64,000 nucleotides of DNA from Cubamyces lactineus (Eukaryota; Basidiomycota; Agaricomycetes; Polyporales; Polyporaceae): contig JACDTU010000026.1 of assembly GCA_022376465.1 (NCBI GenBank), positions 248,001-312,000 on the forward strand. The letters are read 5' to 3'. Position 1 is the first letter of the stretch. The number at the start of each line of letters is the position of its first letter. Below, piece by piece: positions 43,280 to 56,040 of the stretch. The notes under the pieces are model-generated. The model did not search any database, was not told the DNA's origin, and saw nothing but the letters and a program-made list of their open reading frames with translations. Both the position numbers and the translations under genes were made by a program.

Positions 43280-44446
43280 TCAGGCTTGGCCGGTCGCTCC
43301 TGCTTGACTCCGCCCTCGCCGCCCTCGACCTTGACCTCGACCTTGACCTCGACCTCGACCTTGACCTCGACCTCGGCCTTGACCTCGGCCTCCGTGTGTC
43401 GTCGTCTTCGAGCCAGGATGTGGATCAGATGCGTCGCCTCGTCGTGTCTCGCCCGATGCGTTCAAAGATCGCGCTGACGAGGGAGGTATGATGATAGTAA
43501 GCGGCCGCGGCGCGGATTGAGCTGGTTCGGCAGGCGGCGCGGAGGGGATATCTGTAGCGGAGGGCACAGGCGTACATGTAGGCAGGCATGCACCTAGAGG
43601 GAAAGCAGACGTGGCAGGCGCGACAGGAGAGATGGCGGACGCAGTGGAAGGGACGACAGACAGAGCGGGAGAGACAACTGGCACGGTGGGAGCGATGTGC
43701 GCGTTCAGCGCGATGGTAGCGAGGGGAGGGATAGATGCGGTCAGAGGGTCAGATGAGGCAGACAAGATGGGAGAGGCGGTGAATGCGATGGGAGATGTGG
43801 CGGGAGAGGATGTAGGCGTAGTGGTAGAGACAGAAGATACTGCAGAACAAAGAGGCGTGATCGCGGGGATGGAAGTGGCAGATGACAAAACCTGAGGCAT
43901 GACTGGTGCGACGGGTGCGACGGGCGCAATGAGCTCAAAGAGCTCACTAGGCGCGATGGGTTCGAAGGGCTCGACAGGCGCGGCGATCGACACGGTGGGC
44001 GCGACGGGAGCAACGGATGAGACATGTGCAGCGGGTTCAATGGGCGCGGCAGGCACGATGGGCGTGACAGGCGCAATAGATGAGGTGGGCGCGATGGGCA
44101 CGACAGGAGCGGCGGGTGCGACAGGAGCAGCGGGTGCGACTGGTGTAACGGGTGCGGCGGGTGCGACGGGTGCGGCAGGCGCGTCGGGAGCGACTGGTGT
44201 AATGGGTACAGCGGGTGTGACGGGTGCGACGGGTGCGGTGGGTGCGGCGGGTGCGACGGGTGCGGCGGGTGCGACGGGTGCGGCGGGTGCGACGGGTGCG
44301 GCGGGAGTGGCGAGAGCGATAGACAGGATGGGAGCGGCGGTCGCGGCGGGAGCAGCGGGAGTAGCAAGAGCGACAGACAAGACGGGTGCAACAGATGCGA
44401 TGGGCGAGATGGGCGCGACAGGCGAGGGGATAAATGTGGCGGGTGC
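43280..44446 (-). pseudogene. 3' fragment of the KDZ HMG-box-like gene (second copy)
   Basis: An inverted, almost identical copy of the C-terminal half of the gene at 57811-60724: alanine-proline-valine repeats followed by a GRGQGRGRGQ tail and stop at 43280. It breaks off where the fold-back element begins (44447), so the HMG-like domain is absent. One of the few differences is a leucine in SIPPLATIAL where the complete copy has valine. Confidence 0.8.
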
Positions 44447-44649
44447 CAGTCGTGGTCACCACGGATTGTTAACAACTGCCCACGTAGGTGGGGAAATTCT
44501 CGTGGAAGACCTGCCAACTCGATATACAAATACAAATGGCCCACCTCATTGAGAATCAATGACACTATGGATTTTCAATGGGAGTGGGGCTTTTGTAGTA
44601 GTGTATTAACAATTGTGCCACATTTGTAAATGAGATGCATGAATAATGC

Positions 44650-46030
44650 CCCCACGTATGATACACAATAGCTGGATCGTACATGGACGTGGGTGGTTTG
44701 CATATCCCTGCAATACACAATCCACCCACGTCCAATGTATAATAGCTGAATTGTAGATGGACGTGGGTGATTTGTAGATGCCTCTGATATACAATCTGCC
44801 CACGTCTGATGTACAAAAGCTGGATTGTAGATGGACGTGGGCAGTTTGTAGATGTCAATAGCTGGATTGTAGATGGACGTGGGTGCTTTGTACATGCCTC
44901 TGATATACAATCTGCCCACGTCTGATGTACAATAGCTGGATCGTACATGGACGTGGGCGGTTTGTATATCCCTGTGATACACAATCCACCCACGTCCAAT
45001 GTACAATAGCTGAATTGTAGATGGACGTGGGTGATTTGTAGATGCCTCTGATATACAATCTGCCCACGTCTGATGTACAAAAGCTGGATTGTAGATGGAC
45101 GTGGGCAGTTTGTAGATGTCAATAGCTGGATTGTAGATGGACGTGGGTGATTTGTAGATGCCTCTGATATACAATCTGCCCACGTCTGATGTACAAAAGC
45201 TGGATTGTAGATGGACGTGGGCAGTTTGTAGATGTCAATAGCTTGATTGTAGATGGACGTGGCAGTTTTGTAAATGCCTCTGATATACAATCAGCCCACG
45301 TCTGATATACAATCAGCCCACGTCTGATATACAATCAGCCCACGTCTGATATACAATCAGCCCACGTCTGATATACAATCAGCCCACGTCTGATATACAA
45401 TAGCTGGATTGTATATGAACGTGGCAGTTTTGTATATGAACGTGGCAGTATTGTATATGCCTCTGATATACAATCTGCCCACATTTAACTTGATTGTATA
45501 TGGACGTGGCAGTTTTGTACATGCCTCTGATATACAATCAGCCCACGTCTGATATACAATAGCTGGATTGTATATGAACGTGGCAGTATTGTATATGAAC
45601 GTGGCAGTATTGTATATGAACGTGGCAGTTTTGTATATGAACGTGGCTGGATTGTAGATGAACGTGGGTGATTTATACATGCCTCTGATATACAATCTGC
45701 CCACGTTTAGCTTGATTGTAGATGGACGTGGCAGTTTTGTAAATGCCTCTGATATACAATCAGCCCACGTCTGATATACAATAGCTGGATTGTATATGAA
45801 CGTGGCAGTTTTGTATATGAACGTGGCAGTATTGTATATGCCTCTGATATACAATCTGCCCACATTTAACTTGATTGTATATGGACGTGGCAGTTTTGTA
45901 CATGCCTCTGATATACAATCAGCCCACGTCTGATCTACAATAGCTGAATTGTATATGAACGTGGCAGTTTTGTACATGCCTCTGATATACAATCTGCCCA
46001 CATTTAGCTGGATTGTATATGGACATGGCC
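44650..46030. repeat. Outer tandem-repeat array, FB2 left arm
   Basis: Units with GATGGACGTGGGTGATTTGT and ACAATCTGCCCACGTC as in FB1. It resembles the FB1 right arm read in reverse, including the 264-bp higher-order unit, here with one copy fewer. Confidence 0.78.
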
Positions 46031-48429
46031 ACTTTGTAGATGCCACTTTTGTATTACAACTACTATCTGGGCACTTTCTAGCGCTTTTTGGGCTCCTATT
46101 TGGGCGCTTCTTCAACGCTTTTGGGCGCTTTTTTGGCTGTTATCTGGGCGCTTTTTTGGCTGTTATCTGGGCGCTTTTTTGGCTGTTATCTGGGCGCTTT
46201 TTTGGCTGTTATCTGGGCGCTTTTTGGGTTCCTATTTGGGCGCTTTTTGGGCGCTTTTTTGCGTCCAAATAGGGCAGGCATATTCAACACCTTCCTGCCC
46301 TCCTCTTCTGGGGCCCTATTAGGGCACCCTGTTGGGCCAAAAATATACATAGCATGTATGTATATGCCATAGTACATCTCTGTGTGCATAGTGATGCAAT
46401 AGTGCAGGGAAAATAACCAAAAAATGCGACCCTAGGCCAAGGGCCACCAGGAGGGGACCACTGCAGGGTGGCTGGCCTGGCTTCCTCTGGTCCAATTTCT
46501 GTGAGTAATATATCATTGGAGAGGTGCTTGAAAGGGCTTTTTAACGCATATTTTTGCAGGAGGAACCATGCAAAATTGGTAGAAATATGGATCATCGCAT
46601 TTTCGCCAAAAATGGCCATTTTGTTTCCTTGATTGCTCAGCACACAGGTGTCCCCTCATGTTTTCCTTGGTACCGTTCAATTCGCGTTTTCAAGGGCTTT
46701 CTAACAGTAGTACATACATGGCATTCTGACCACATGCATTGACATCCTTCTCCTGCCCCTCCCTCACTTTACCACCTCATAGCTCCTGCAGTTCTTTGTC
46801 TTTCTCTGTGAAGTCTTTTGATATCTGTAGTATACATACAGAACTATGTATTTATTGCTTTTTACGCCCTAATATGGCCTATCCCCAATGGAATCCATCT
46901 AGGTGCATTTTCGCACTTTTCAGATTCTCCCCTCCATATCTCTGCACCCAGAGCAGCTATTGCCTTTGTTCTTTTCGCATTTTGTGCCTGGACATTGCTA
47001 CTACATGTCTGTAGAAGCTCATTTTTATCGAATGCAGCGATCAGAATTGAGCTCCTTATCAGCTGTGGCAGGCAGATCCTGTTTTGGCTTACATTCAGGG
47101 CATTATTTTCTGATCAGATAGCACATTCATATTCTACTCGTCTATAGCTACCTGTAACAACAAGAATCATGGGATTTGGTGAAGAATTGAGTGAGCTACA
47201 GTGAATGGACCTCCTGGACACCCAAAGTTGCAGTGTGTGCAGTTGCACTGCTCCGGAAATGCATGCAGTGCATTGCTGAACAGGCAGCATTTGGTGCCTC
47301 TGGGCCATATCTCTGCAACCACTCCTCCAAATCCCATGATTCTTGTTGTTACAGGTAGCTATAGACGAGTAGAATATGAATGTGCTATCTGATCAGAAAA
47401 TAATGCCCTGAATGTAAGCCAAAACAGGATCTGCCTGCCACAGCTGATAAGGAGCTCAATTCTGATCGCTGCATTCGATAAAAATGAGCTTCTACAGACA
47501 TGTAGTAGCAATGTCCAGGCACAAAATGCGAAAAGAACAAAGGCAATAGCTGCTATGGGTGCAGAGATATGGAGGGGAGAATCTGAAAAGTGCGAAAATG
47601 CACCTAGATGGATTCCATTGGGGATAGGCCATATTAGGGCGTAAAAAGCAATAAATACATAGTTCTGTATGTATACTACAGATATCAAAAGACTTCACAG
47701 AGAAAGACAAAGAACTGCAGGAGCTATGAGGTGGTAAAGTGAGAGAGGGGCAGGAGAAGGATGTCAATGCATGTGGTCAGAATGCCATGTATGTACTACT
47801 GTTAGAAAGCCCTTGAAAACGCGAATTGAACGGTACCAAGGAAAACATGAGGGGACACCTGTGTGCTGAGCAATCAAGGAAACAAAATGGCCATTTTTGG
47901 CGAAAATGCGATGATCCATATTTCTACCAATTTTGCATGGTTCCTCCTGCAAAAATATGCGTTAAAAAGCCCTTTCAAGCACCTCTCCAATGATATATTA
48001 CTCACAGAAATTGGACCAGAGGAAGCCAGGCCAGCCACCCTGCAGTGGTCCCCTCCTGGTGGCCCTTGGCCTAGGGTCGCATTTTTTGGTTATTTTCCCT
48101 GCACTATTGCATCACTATGCACACAGAGATGTACTATGGCATATACATACATGCTATGTATATTTTTGGCCCAACAGGGTGCCCTAATAGGGCCCCAGAA
48201 GAGGAGGGCAGGAAGGTGTTGAATATGCCTGCCCTATTTGGACGCAAAAAAGCGCCCAAAAAGCGCCCAAATAGGAACCCAAAAAGCGCCCAGATAACAG
48301 CCAAAAAAGCGCCCAGATAACAGCCAAAAAAGCGCCCAAAAGCGTTGAAGAAGCGCCCAAATAGGAGCCCAAAAAGCGCTAGAAAGTGCCCAGATAGTAG
48401 TTGTAATACAAAAGTGGCATCTACAAAGT

Positions 48430-49570
48430 GGCCATGTCCATATACAATCCAGCTAAATGTGGGCAGATTGTATATCAGAGGCATGTACAAAACTGCCACG
48501 TTCATATACAATTCAGCTATTGTAGATCAGACGTGGGCTGATTGTATATCAGAGGCATGTACAAAACTGCCACGTCCATATACAATCAAGTTAAATGTGG
48601 GCAGATTGTATATCAGAGGCATATACAATACTGCCACGTTCATATACAAAACTGCCACGTTCATATACAAAACTGCCACGTTCATATACAATCCAGCTAT
48701 TGTATATCAGACGTGGGCTGATTGTATATCAGACGTGGGCTGATTGTATATCAGAGGCATTTACAAAACTGCCACGTCCATCTACAATCAAGCTAAACGT
48801 GGGCAGATTGTATATCAGAGGCATGTACAAATCACCCACGTTCATCTACAATCCAGCCACGTTCATATACAAAACTGCCACGTTCATATACAATACTGCC
48901 ACGTTCATATACAATACTGCCACGTTCATATACAATACTGCCACGTTCATATACAATCCAGCTATTGTATATCAGACGTGGGCTGATTGTATATCAGAGG
49001 CATGTACAAAACTGCCACGTCCATCTACAATCAAGCTAAACGTGGGCAGATTGTATATCAGAGGCATGTACAAATCACCCACGTTCATCTACAATCCAGC
49101 CACGTTCATATACAAAACTGCCACGTTCATATACAATACTGCCACGTTCATATACAATACTGCCACGTTCATATACAATACTGCCACGTTCATATACAAT
49201 CCAGCTATTGTATATCAGACGTGGGCTGATTGTATATCAGAGGCATGTACAAAACTGCCACGTCCATCTACAATCAAGCTAAACGTGGGCAGATTGTATA
49301 TCAGAGGCATGTACAAATCACCCATGTCCATCTACAATCCAGCCATTGACATCCACAAACCGCCCACGTCCATCTACAATCCAGCTTTTGTACATCAGAC
49401 GTGGGCAGATTGTATATCAGAGGCATCTACAAATCACCCACGTCCATCTACAATTCAGCTATTATACATTGGACGTGGGTGGATTGTGTATTGCAGGGAT
49501 ATACAAACCACCCACGTCCATGTACGATCCAGCTATTGTGTATCATACGTGGGGGCATTATTTATGCATC
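48430..49570. repeat. Outer tandem-repeat array, FB2 right arm
   Basis: It resembles the FB1 left arm read in reverse. A 243-bp higher-order unit (48744-48986 and 48987-49229) containing the run of four TATACAATACTGCCACGTTCA repeats is duplicated in tandem. Confidence 0.78.
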
Positions 49571-49788
49571 TCATTTACAAATGTGGCACAATTGTTAATA
49601 CACTACTACAAAAGCCCCACTCCCATTGAAAATCCATAGTGTCATTGATTCTCAATAAGGTGGGCCATTTGTATTTGTATATCGAGTTGGCAGGTCTTCC
49701 ACGAGAATTTCCCCACCTACGTGGGCAGTTGTTAACAATCCGTGGTGACCACTAGTGAAGTAGCCTGGGCGACTGTGATGATCAGGTG

Positions 49789-50650
49789 CAGCTGGGTTGA
49801 TTAGATAGATCAAAGCGTCTTGATATAGATCTCCGATGCGCCCGGCGTTGATATCTCTCAGCGCCCTCTCCCATCAAGGAGCTGTCGGCTAGGCGTGCGC
49901 TCTGTGCCCGACGCCGGCGGGGGATGCCCCGACGCTGTTCAAGACGATGAGCTCAACGTCCGCTCATTGCGTGCCCTCCAGTAGGGCGTTTTCCTCCGTT
50001 CTTTCGATATTCGTTTGTATGTACCAGACGTGAGCGCGTTTAGACAGCCTGTATGCACGCATACCCTCCTCTGTCAAGTCCACGGAGTCAAGACATTGGT
50101 AAGACTAAAGCGCCAGTAATAGATCTCCGATGCAAACGCCCGCCCAGCGCTGATACCTCCCAGCGCCCTTTCCCATCAAGAAGTTGTCGGCTACGCGCGC
50201 GCTCTCTGTGCCCGACGCCCGCGCAAGATCGCCCGACGCTGTGCAAGACGATGAGCTCGATGTCCGCTACCGGCAACGACGCGCGCGCGCTCGGCGAAGT
50301 TGGGATACATCAGAGCAGCCACAACGCGCGCACACCGCGAAGTCGGGATACATCAGGACGGCCTACGCTATCGGCCACGACGCGCGGGCGGGCGGGCGGC
50401 GAAGTTGAGATACATCAGGACGGCCTACGCTATCAACCACGACGCGCGCGCGCTCGGCGAAGTTGGGATACATCAGGACGGCCTACGCTGTCGGCCACGA
50501 CACGCGGACGGGCGGGCGGCGAAGTCGAGATACATCAGGACGGCCTACGCTGTCGGCCACGACGCGCGGGCGGGCGGGCGGCGAAGTTGAGATACATCAG
50601 GACAACGACGCGCGCGCGCGCCGCGAAGTTGGGATACATCAGGACGGCCT
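49789..50650 (+). repeat. Inner part of the KDZ A left terminal inverted repeat with subterminal repeats
   Basis: It continues the left end of KDZ A after the KDZ B insertion (GCTGGGTTGATTAGATAG...). It is a direct copy of 41932-42790 and the inverse of about 61230-62060. It contains seven GATACATCAG repeats (50290-50650). A 666-bp open frame at 50053-50718 is a by-product of the repeats. Confidence 0.8.
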
Positions 50651-51202
50651 ACGCTGTCAATCGCCAATGGGCTCACAAAAGGAGATTGGCATTGGTTGGA
50701 AGTGTCCCGAGATCATAGGAGACAATGAGCACGGCGTGCGCTCATTTCGCGCGGTCGACCCGCGGGCTCGTTCCAAATCCAAATCACATTCATTAGCCAG
50801 TCGTAACACTGTACTATACACACGCGTCCTGCTCTTCTCCAACCATGTCAGTCCCATGTCAGTCTATCATTACTTCAATGTTGAACGCGGGTGGCATCAC
50901 TAGTCATATACGATCTCATCAACCGACGAAGGTGGGTCCATATGTTACATGGCGTGGCTGTGTGTATCTTGTGATGTGCAGCTGTGTGCATTTGTGTGCG
51001 AGCAAAGCAGAACCGCCCGTGATCCCGGCGTCTGAAGATTAGGCGTCAATTCCGCAGGAGGCGCGCGTCGGGACTTAGCGATCGAACCCCACGCGTTGCC
51101 GTCCCACCTTCCACACCACTGCCAGCACGACACCCTCTGAACGACTCTGCTGTCCTCCGCTCTGCTTGTTCGACAGCTAGATCTCGTCCTTCCTAGCTGA
51201 GA
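50651..51202 (+). promoter_or_regulatory. Leader/promoter region of the KDZ transposase gene
   Basis: Non-repetitive sequence between the subterminal repeats and the transposase start. No convincing TATA box or upstream gene is visible. Short frames here are not supported. Confidence 0.4.
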
Positions 51203-54200
51203 ATGACAAAAGCTCGAGCTTCCAGGTCAGTCACCTCCTCTTTCCCAGACCGCTATGATCCACTAGCAACGTCGTCTTCAACACTCGTCCCTCTACGCAC
51301 CTATACCACCAAGACCTATGGGCCGATGGCCATGGCCCGCCATAAGGAGGAGGTGGAGCAACGCCATGCGACAAACGTTATGAGTAGGTTCTCTCTGCAT
51401 AACTCCCCATCACAGCGTTGACTTGACAGTTATCGATAGGCCTCGGGAAGAGCACGCGCGCTCTCCTCAACGAGCTTCGGTCCTCATCATCAGCGACCGT
51501 TGATTCCACAACAATGGAAGACGACGGTACGCCCATGGACGTGGTGGAGGACGATGACGATGGAGATGTCTGGGTTGACGTCACAGATGAAGGGCAGCAG
51601 GACGACGTCGTGCAGATGCGCGACATCTTGGCTATGCAGTAAGTCAATCCCCTTGGATGTCCCGTCCCTGATGTTGACCTATACAGCCCTCGTACATACC
51701 GTCCCAAGGATGAGCGGACGTGGGCCCTCCGGATCAAACATCTAGACGAGAACTGGCGGCCCCTCATCCCCAAGCTCGTCGATGCATTTTTGCATTGGCA
51801 GCGTGGCGGTGAAGCCCACCCTACCCCAAGCCACGTTGCGTCCGACAGAGACTCAGCCTTCACGATCGATGTTCTCGACTTCTACAGCCTTCACCGAACG
51901 GCGACAATCCCAATGCCGCCAGATTGTGGGACACGTGCGGAGGCCCTTGTCCTCAGCGGTTTCCTCAGCTCTGTACCTCTTCAGCCGTCTCTTGCCATAT
52001 CCCTCAAGACACTTGAACTTCTCCGGCGCATCCGCCTGTTCAAGGCATCGTTCAGTATCGAGGCATTCACCAAGCTGCTCTGCTACTATTATGCGGTACG
52101 TGGTAAGCCTCGCTTGCTACTGCGCGAACCTGCTAACTCCCCCCTCCGCCCCGCCGCCGCTGCCGCCGCCTCCCCCGTCCTCCCCCGTCCCCCCCCCTCC
52201 CCCTACCTCGTGTCCTGGCGGTGTCCGTATTCAGTTGCCCTATCGGCGTACATATCGTTCTGCTCTTTCCGATGCGTTTGACATCTACTTGCAGATCATG
52301 TGTGAAGTCCGGGCGGGCGTCTCGCGTGCACTCGGGCGTGATGGGCCCAATTGGAGGGTCCTGAACGCCTGTCCTCCCTGCGGGTACCAGGTTTGTGCCT
52401 CATCTACATGTTCACCACGCACGTCACTGACACTACCCTGGCAGTTAGCAGATGAGCCACCTTTGCTCTACACACGCCTCTTCGCTATGGACGGCAATAA
52501 CTCCCTCAAGCGCCTCGCTCCCCTGGGCGGCCGCCGTGCTGGGGACAGTCGCGTCTTCCGCGACAGCGATTACTTCTTACCTGCAGCGTTTGTCAATACG
52601 TTTGCTGGTGAGGTGCGTGCGAAGCCGAAACCCGAAGACGATGACGACGACGACGACGACGAGTTAGACATCCGGGCATATGATCCCACGGCGGAGCCGG
52701 ACGCCGTGAACAAGGAACAGAATGTGAGGTCGGCGGAGGAAGGGGATCCGACTGATGGCATGACCCTTATCTCCGGCTGCACAAAGAATTGGAAGGCTGC
52801 GGCTGCGGAGGAGAAGAAGCGGTCGTGGGGTATCTTTGATGAGACTGGCATTTTCGCTAGTGCCTGTCGTCATGGGCTCATCTTGTGGCTTGTTGACATG
52901 ATCCGCAGTGGCGAACTGTAAGTGTCCGCCTCCCTTGTCTCGACCTTGCTGACTGCAAAATATGTAGTGCGAAGTACCCACTGGCTATCATGGCGAAGGT
53001 TATGGAAGTGCTGGGCGACCGGACACTGGGAGGCTTCGACATCGGGTGTTCTTTCCAGGAGACGTTGAAGGCCAGTTCCCTTGGCCCGGCGTTCATCAAG
53101 TCTGGGTCGCGCCTGTGTGTGAACGCGTTCCACGGCTACGCACACAACTATCGCTGTCAGCTGCACAACCACCCGAACATCGTACCCGGTATCGGACTAG
53201 AAGACTTGGAGGTGATGGAACGCATTTTCAGCGCGTCCAATCATCTTGCTCCGATAGTCAGGTATGCATCTCCCTATCGCCGCCGTGTCCTGATTGATGC
53301 CTTTTTCCACCACTGGGACGAAGAGAAATATCAAAATCTCGGTCTGATGCTGTACAACAACTTCCGCCAGGCACAGGACGTCGTCGCGAGGGGCACGATT
53401 GAGTTGTCCGAGGCCCTTGAGGCCCTCCAGCTCACCGTCCAGGACCTCCAGAACTTCAGAGAGCAAGAGCTCTTGTACTTCCACACACTGGGTAAGGAGC
53501 CTCCGCGGGACGTGCATGCGGTCACGTATGTGGAGAGACTGCAGGAACTCAATGCAATCAGGTGAGACTGCTGTACTAATCGACATCAGTCAATGACTGA
53601 TGAATCAGTGCCGACCTTGACGACGCGGAGGACGTATTTCTGAGCACTGTGCCTGCTGACTACACTCCTGCTCTCTTCCTCCCTGCAACGAATGTTCCTG
53701 TGACATACGAGGCTGATCTGTCCGCTACTCGGAAAGCGGAAACCCGTCGCCGCTTCCTACGGGAGCGGCAGAAGGTGCTCATGCTGGAGGTTGCTGCGCT
53801 GGAGGTGAAGCTGGGCATACCGCACCGGTGGCAACCAGGCGATCCAGAATACATCAAGGTGATGGAATACGTTGCGCAGCGCAAATATCATCGCGCGCTC
53901 CGTCACCTTCAGCGCCTCGTCGTACAGCGTCTGTTCGAGCTGCACAGGCTCAACTTGGCACAGACAGGTGCGCTCTGGTCTCCGTTCATAACACCATTGA
54001 CTCACCAACACGCTCTCTTGTACAGCCTATCGCATTCGGACGCATATCGCGAAACAGCTTCAGAAGCGTTCTCGCGCGATCCGCAACGCCGTGAAGAACT
54101 ACAATACTGCCGCGGCGGCGCTTAAGCCACCGCGCCCCCCGCTTGACTGGGAGCGCGTCTCGCATATGACGTTCGTCGAGGAATTCGAGCTCCTGCAAGG

Positions 54201-55362
54201 TACAGGCAGTGATTTGCGTGAAAAGCCATGGAGTGAGCCCGTTGTACGGGAAACGACGCGACTTGCGAACAAGATCGAGCGCGCGCAAGAGGAGTTGGAA
54301 CGCGTGGCCGTTGAGACGCGCCGCCTTCATACCTCCATTTGCGATGAGGAGGACCTCTTCCGTGTTGTTCTAGACGACCTTCGCAGCCGTGGCGACCCTT
54401 GGTATGGCCCCGTCCTTGAACATGCTATGCGCCGACAGCGCACCAACGCTCGCATACTTGTTTACATCAACAAGATTTATGGCGCGGAGGGCTTCACAGG
54501 TACTCCCGGACCCGGTCAACGTGTAGGTGCAATATATCCTGCTCTCTTGAGCCAGTCCGAGTTGTATGCCCGTGTGTCGCTGGAAATCCCAATGTCCAAG
54601 CTACCGGAAGCTCAGGGAGGTAAGCAATCTAAGATGAACCTTGCGTCTATGCATGGAATGCTACTAATGTGTTTTGCAGACGTCTCAAAGTCCTCCGTGC
54701 CCATGACGTCCGTGCGCGAAACCGAGAATCCTCGCATCGTGAGCCCTGTGACGTCTTCTGCAGCGACTTTGATGCGTTGTGTGTCGACGACCACCACGCC
54801 CGCATCGACGACCTCCGTGCTCACGTTGACGCCCACCACGCCCGCATCGACGACCTCCGTGCTCACGTCGACGCCCACCACGCCCGAGTCAACGACCTCC
54901 GCAACGCTAATGACCTTCACGCCCGCATCGATGACCTCCACACCCGCGCTGGCGACCTCCGTGCCAACATCGACGCCCACTACGTCCGCAACGCCGATGA
55001 TCCCCGTACCCACGTCGACGACCTTTGTACCCATACCGACGACCACTACGTCTGAATCAACGACTCTTGCAACGCTGATGACCCACGTACCAACGCCGAC
55101 GACCTCTTCAACGGCCATCTCGACCAACTTGACGTCGATGTCCACGGACACTACCGGGCACTCCGAAAGTCCTTTCTTGGTGTGTTCGAACCACAACTTG
55201 GCTGTCACAGAAGGTCTGCGAAGGTCGTTGCTCCCTGAGGCTGACATGGTGGCGGAAGAAGATCAGGACGAAGTAGATTCGGAGGATGCATACGAGCAGC
55301 CTGAAGATATTCAGGAGGAGGAGGCAACGGCATATTCAGACTTCATAGCTAATATAGTATAG
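51203..55362 (+). CDS. KDZ (Kyakuja-Dileera-Zisupton) transposase, multi-exon
   Basis: Start MTKARASRS at 51203; exons 51203-51383, 51440-51638 and 51687 onward join in one frame. The N-terminal part has RTYRPKDERTWALRIKHLDE and LPKLVDAF-like sequence. A Cys-containing element (LNACPPCGYQ) precedes the family signature LYTRLFAMDGNNSLKRLAPL (52490). The catalytic region continues with GIFASACRHGLILWLVDMIR, GGFDIGCSFQETL, FHGYAHNYRCQLHNHPN, GLEDLEVMERIFSASNHLAP and a region rich in coiled coils to about 54600. The last exon is a threonine/serine-rich tail (STPTTPES repeats) ending AYSDFIANIV. KDZ enzymes cut and paste DNA with an RNase H-like fold and make 8-bp duplications, as seen for KDZ B. 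No stop or frameshift was found inside the exons, so it may be active. Confidence 0.83.
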
Positions 55363-55436
55363 TGCGAGTGTTAGTCTTCGTAGGTAGAGCAGCGATGTGC
55401 GAGTGCACAACCTGTTATTGTGTTTGCAGCTTTCTT

Positions 55437-55512
55437 TCCCCGTCCCTCCCCCCTTCTCCCCCGGTACTCCTCTCCCCCTCCCCCTCCCCCTCCCCCTCCC
55501 CCTCCCCCGGTA
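55437..55512 (+). repeat. C-rich CCCCCT microsatellite downstream of the transposase stop
   Basis: Runs of CCCCCT (at least five) lie 110-145 bp after the transposase stop. The minus strand could form G-quadruplexes. A similar tract follows the third KDZ gene at 60813-60850, with an inverted copy at 43155-43190. Confidence 0.7.
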
Positions 55513-56040
55513 CCCCCTCCTTGAGTCCTGTACAATGATGCTTGCGACTGCATGTAGGTTCAAATGACAAAAGCGAATTTGTTAGCCTTGTTTAAGACCT
55601 CCGGTCAGATGGGCTTGCATGTCAATACGTCCGGAATGTTATAGCAAACTCCTGCATAGAGTACGACGGGATTGTGAAAGCTACGGATCCTGTGGTGTAC
55701 GGAGAAGAATTGGGATATTGGGATGATGATTCGCAATCGTAGCACTGTTGCACGACGCTCCGAACCCGGATGCCGGTGTGCATGTACATTGACATTGGAA
55801 TTCAGCGTGCGATGCTTTGTAGCGAACACTGTCTTCTCACACACGCGGGCAATTCTTATCTTGCATTCTAGACCTGGGTATATCTGCGCACGCACATATG
55901 CGAGGAACATGTGAGCGGGCACGAGGAGTGCGCATGTACATTGAATTGTGCGCGGCAGGACAGGAAGTGGCACTAAGCGCAGGTCAAAGCACAGGGCATT
56001 CACATATACACTCGCGCGTGAACGAGTGCGAGCGCCTGGG
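55513..56040. other. Spacer between KDZ genes 1 and 2
   Basis: It holds the 3' end of the transposase transcript and the promoter of the next gene. No further gene was seen. Confidence 0.4.

Larger units (their letters stand above)
44447..49757. mobile_element. Fold-back element FB2, second copy, 5.3 kb
   Basis: Same family as FB1: arms 44447-47179 and 47327-49757, spacer 47180-47326. Its left terminus is of the CAGTCGTGGTCACC type and its right (inverse) of the CACTAGTGGTCACC type, the reverse of FB1, whereas the spacer has the same orientation in both. The flanks do not form a target duplication: left is KDZ gene sequence (...GGCGGGTGC), right is KDZ terminal sequence (AAGTAGCC...). A deletion or recombination at one edge is the simplest reading. 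A 23-24 bp GGGCGC repeat (46100-46220) has two more units than in the other arms. Confidence 0.82.
41753..49796 (-). mobile_element. KDZ transposon B, internally deleted, inserted in the KDZ A terminal repeat
   Basis: The element spans 41761-49788, from CACCTGATC to GATCAGGTG, with 8-bp target duplications CAGCTGGG at 41753-41760 and 49789-49796. It is in the opposite orientation to A: 41761-44446 is a near-identical inverted copy of A's right part (terminal repeat, subterminal repeats and the 3' part of the HMG-like gene). The body with the transposase is missing; fold-back element FB2 follows directly, and only 31 bp of B's other end (49758-49788) remain. B is therefore non-autonomous. The 8-bp duplication size matches KDZ transposons. 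Confidence 0.82.

Noticed and set aside
43899..44552. Collagen-like plus-strand frame with Gly-Ala-Thr repeats (inverse copy at 59368-60105)
   Set aside because: It is the antisense of the alanine-proline-valine repeats of the KDZ HMG-like gene. The sense frame has the conserved upstream domain; the antisense has none and runs into the fold-back end.
50053..50718. 221-aa frame (also 42196-42906 and inverted 61098-61808) in KDZ ends
   Set aside because: It lies in the terminal inverted repeat and its sequence comes from the subterminal array. It diverges where the array copy number changes.
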